NCBI GenBank assembly: GCA_947165335.1
Contig: CAMVAB010000051.1
Location: 1-5,869, forward strand
Source of the DNA: an uncultured Pseudomonadota bacterium
Lineage (GTDB): Bacteria; Pseudomonadota; Alphaproteobacteria; Rs-D84
Direction of reading: 5' to 3'
Length of the DNA: 5,869 nt
The position numbers and the translations under genes are program-made. The notes beneath the pieces are model-generated. The model had not been told where the DNA came from. It made no database searches and saw only the letters and a program-made list of their open reading frames with translations. How positions within the stretch are numbered: position 1 is the stretch's first letter; each line of letters opens with the position of its first letter. Shown in pieces: positions 5,336 through 5,869 of this stretch.

Positions 5336-5869
5336 TTACGCACCCTGTTGTGCAGGTGTTGGTGCCGTTAATGTCACTTCTTGGTTTGTATCTGTATTCC
5401 AAGTTGTATACACTTTCAACACTTTGTTGTTTGTAGCATCAGAAGCATCTTTCAATTCTTTGATTGCGCCAGTAACGGTCGTTGCACTTGTTCCCATGGC
5501 TGTATTACCAACCAATGTATTTAAATTATCTGCTGTGGTACCTTGTGCTGCTGTTGCATATGCTGTAGATGCTGTATATGCTGCAGTTCCTAAACCATGA
5601 ACAGCCACATCTGTACCATCAACTGCGATTGTACCATTTGTTGCGCCTTCTGCCACAGTTTGAACAGCACTATCTGCCAAAGCACCTTGCGCCGCTGTTG
5701 CATAGTCCCCAGCCAAACTATCGGCATAATCTTTAGCATTTTGTTCTGCCGTTGCTGCCGATCCTGCTGCATCATACGCAGTAGATGCTGTATATGCTGC
5801 AGTTCCCAATCCATGAACAGCTACATCTGTACCGTCAACTGCGATTGTACCGTTTGTAGAACCTTCTGC
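5336..5869 (-). CDS. Ala/Thr-rich repeat surface or fibre-like protein, C-terminal part (runs off the right edge)
   Basis: The last 177 codons of a longer protein; the frame stays open to the window edge, so the N-terminus and total size are unknown. It has a 72-aa repeat. The unit begins AEG(S/A)TNGTIAVDGTD, continues VAVHGLGTAAYTASTAY, and then AATAEQNAKDYADSLAG and YATAAQGALADSAVQTV. One full unit and the first part of the next are visible. The second then departs through YATAAQGTTADN into a unique tail (AIKELKDASDATNN, then KVYTTWNTDTNQEVTL, ending PAQQGA). Composition is heavy in Ala, Thr, Gly and Asp with no cysteine and one Trp. Such low-complexity repeats are common in phage tail fibres and bacterial surface fibres, so an extracellular fibrous role is inferred, not shown. 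There is no C-terminal barrel or anchor motif. No terminator lies between it and the downstream secreted gene, so read-through is possible. It looks more GC-rich than its neighbours. Confidence 0.8.
   Translation of the reverse strand, partial: AEGSTNGTIAVDGTDVAVHGLGTAAYTASTAYDAAGSAATAEQNAKDYADSLAGDYATAAQGALADSAVQTVAEGATNGTIAVDGTDVAVHGLGTAAYTASTAYATAAQGTTADNLNTLVGNTAMGTSATTVTGAIKELKDASDATNNKVLKVYTTWNTDTNQEVTLTAPTPAQQGA
5565..5653 (-). repeat. Repeat copy 1 of the 216-bp period
   Basis: This 89-nt stretch matches 5781-5869 with 8 mismatches (about 91 percent identity), offset by exactly 216 bp. It encodes most of the AEGATNGTIAVDGTD... ...GLGTAAYTASTAY unit. The similarity fades upstream of 5565 in plus-strand coordinates. 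Confidence 0.92.
5781..5869 (-). repeat. Repeat copy 2 of the 216-bp period, reaching the window edge
   Basis: Partner of 5565-5653. Similarity is still strong at the last base, so the repeat certainly or very probably continues outside. Several of the 8 differences are at third codon positions, and the only visible residue change in the unit's start is Ser versus Ala (AEGS/AEGA). Confidence 0.92.

Noticed and set aside
5310..5600. Plus-strand frame opposite the repeat gene
   Set aside because: It is a shadow of the repetitive, stop-poor Ala/Thr-rich minus-strand frame; its apparent hydrophobicity comes from complementing Ala/Thr codons.
5565..5869. CRISPR-like array
   Set aside because: The repeats are long, in frame, about 216 bp apart and translated as protein; there are no short direct repeats with unique spacers.

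Overview
The window is AT-rich chromosomal DNA from what looks like a Gram-negative bacterium. The evidence is an MsbA-type ABC exporter, a signal-peptide-bearing beta-barrel-like outer membrane protein ending in phenylalanine, and Shine-Dalgarno-led genes with short spacers. The small secreted protein with a 'TKVATTSYVQGAV'-type N-terminus and the Ala/Thr-rich repeat protein beside it recall secreted families I associate with AT-rich, host-associated (gut) Alphaproteobacteria. That placement is from memory and tentative.

Layout, left to right: (1) 1-851, minus: the N-terminal third of pyruvate phosphate dikinase, cut by the window edge. (2) 1026-2837, plus: a complete MsbA-like half-transporter, divergent from ppdK and closed by a strong hairpin terminator. 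(3) 2867-3172, minus: a small zinc-ribbon plus TM2 membrane protein. (4) 3283-3882, plus: an HD-domain hydrolase, divergent from the TM2 gene across a 110-bp promoter region with a 14-bp palindrome. (5) 3879-4160, minus: a small ASCH-domain protein, convergent with the HD gene. The stops overlap by 4 bp and the HD gene's apparent terminator lies inside the ASCH coding sequence. (6) 4280-4894, plus: an outer membrane beta-barrel-like protein with its own promoter and terminator. (7) 4969-5262, minus: a 97-aa secreted protein with its own terminator, and a promoter overlapped by an 11-bp inverted repeat. (8) 5336-5869, minus: the C-terminal part of an Ala/Thr-rich repeat protein with a 216-bp (72-aa) period, which continues beyond the window.

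The genes look like short, mostly single-gene units in alternating orientation rather than one operon. The left part is housekeeping (central carbon metabolism, lipid or LPS export). The middle holds small regulatory or enzymatic proteins. The right end is a cell-surface or secreted-protein region where repeat-driven variation is plausible. I see no CRISPR array, tRNA, rRNA, transposase or phage integrase. I also see no coherent new multi-gene system. The most interesting parts are the right-hand repeat/secreted pair with its palindromic promoter and the terminator embedded in the ASCH gene.
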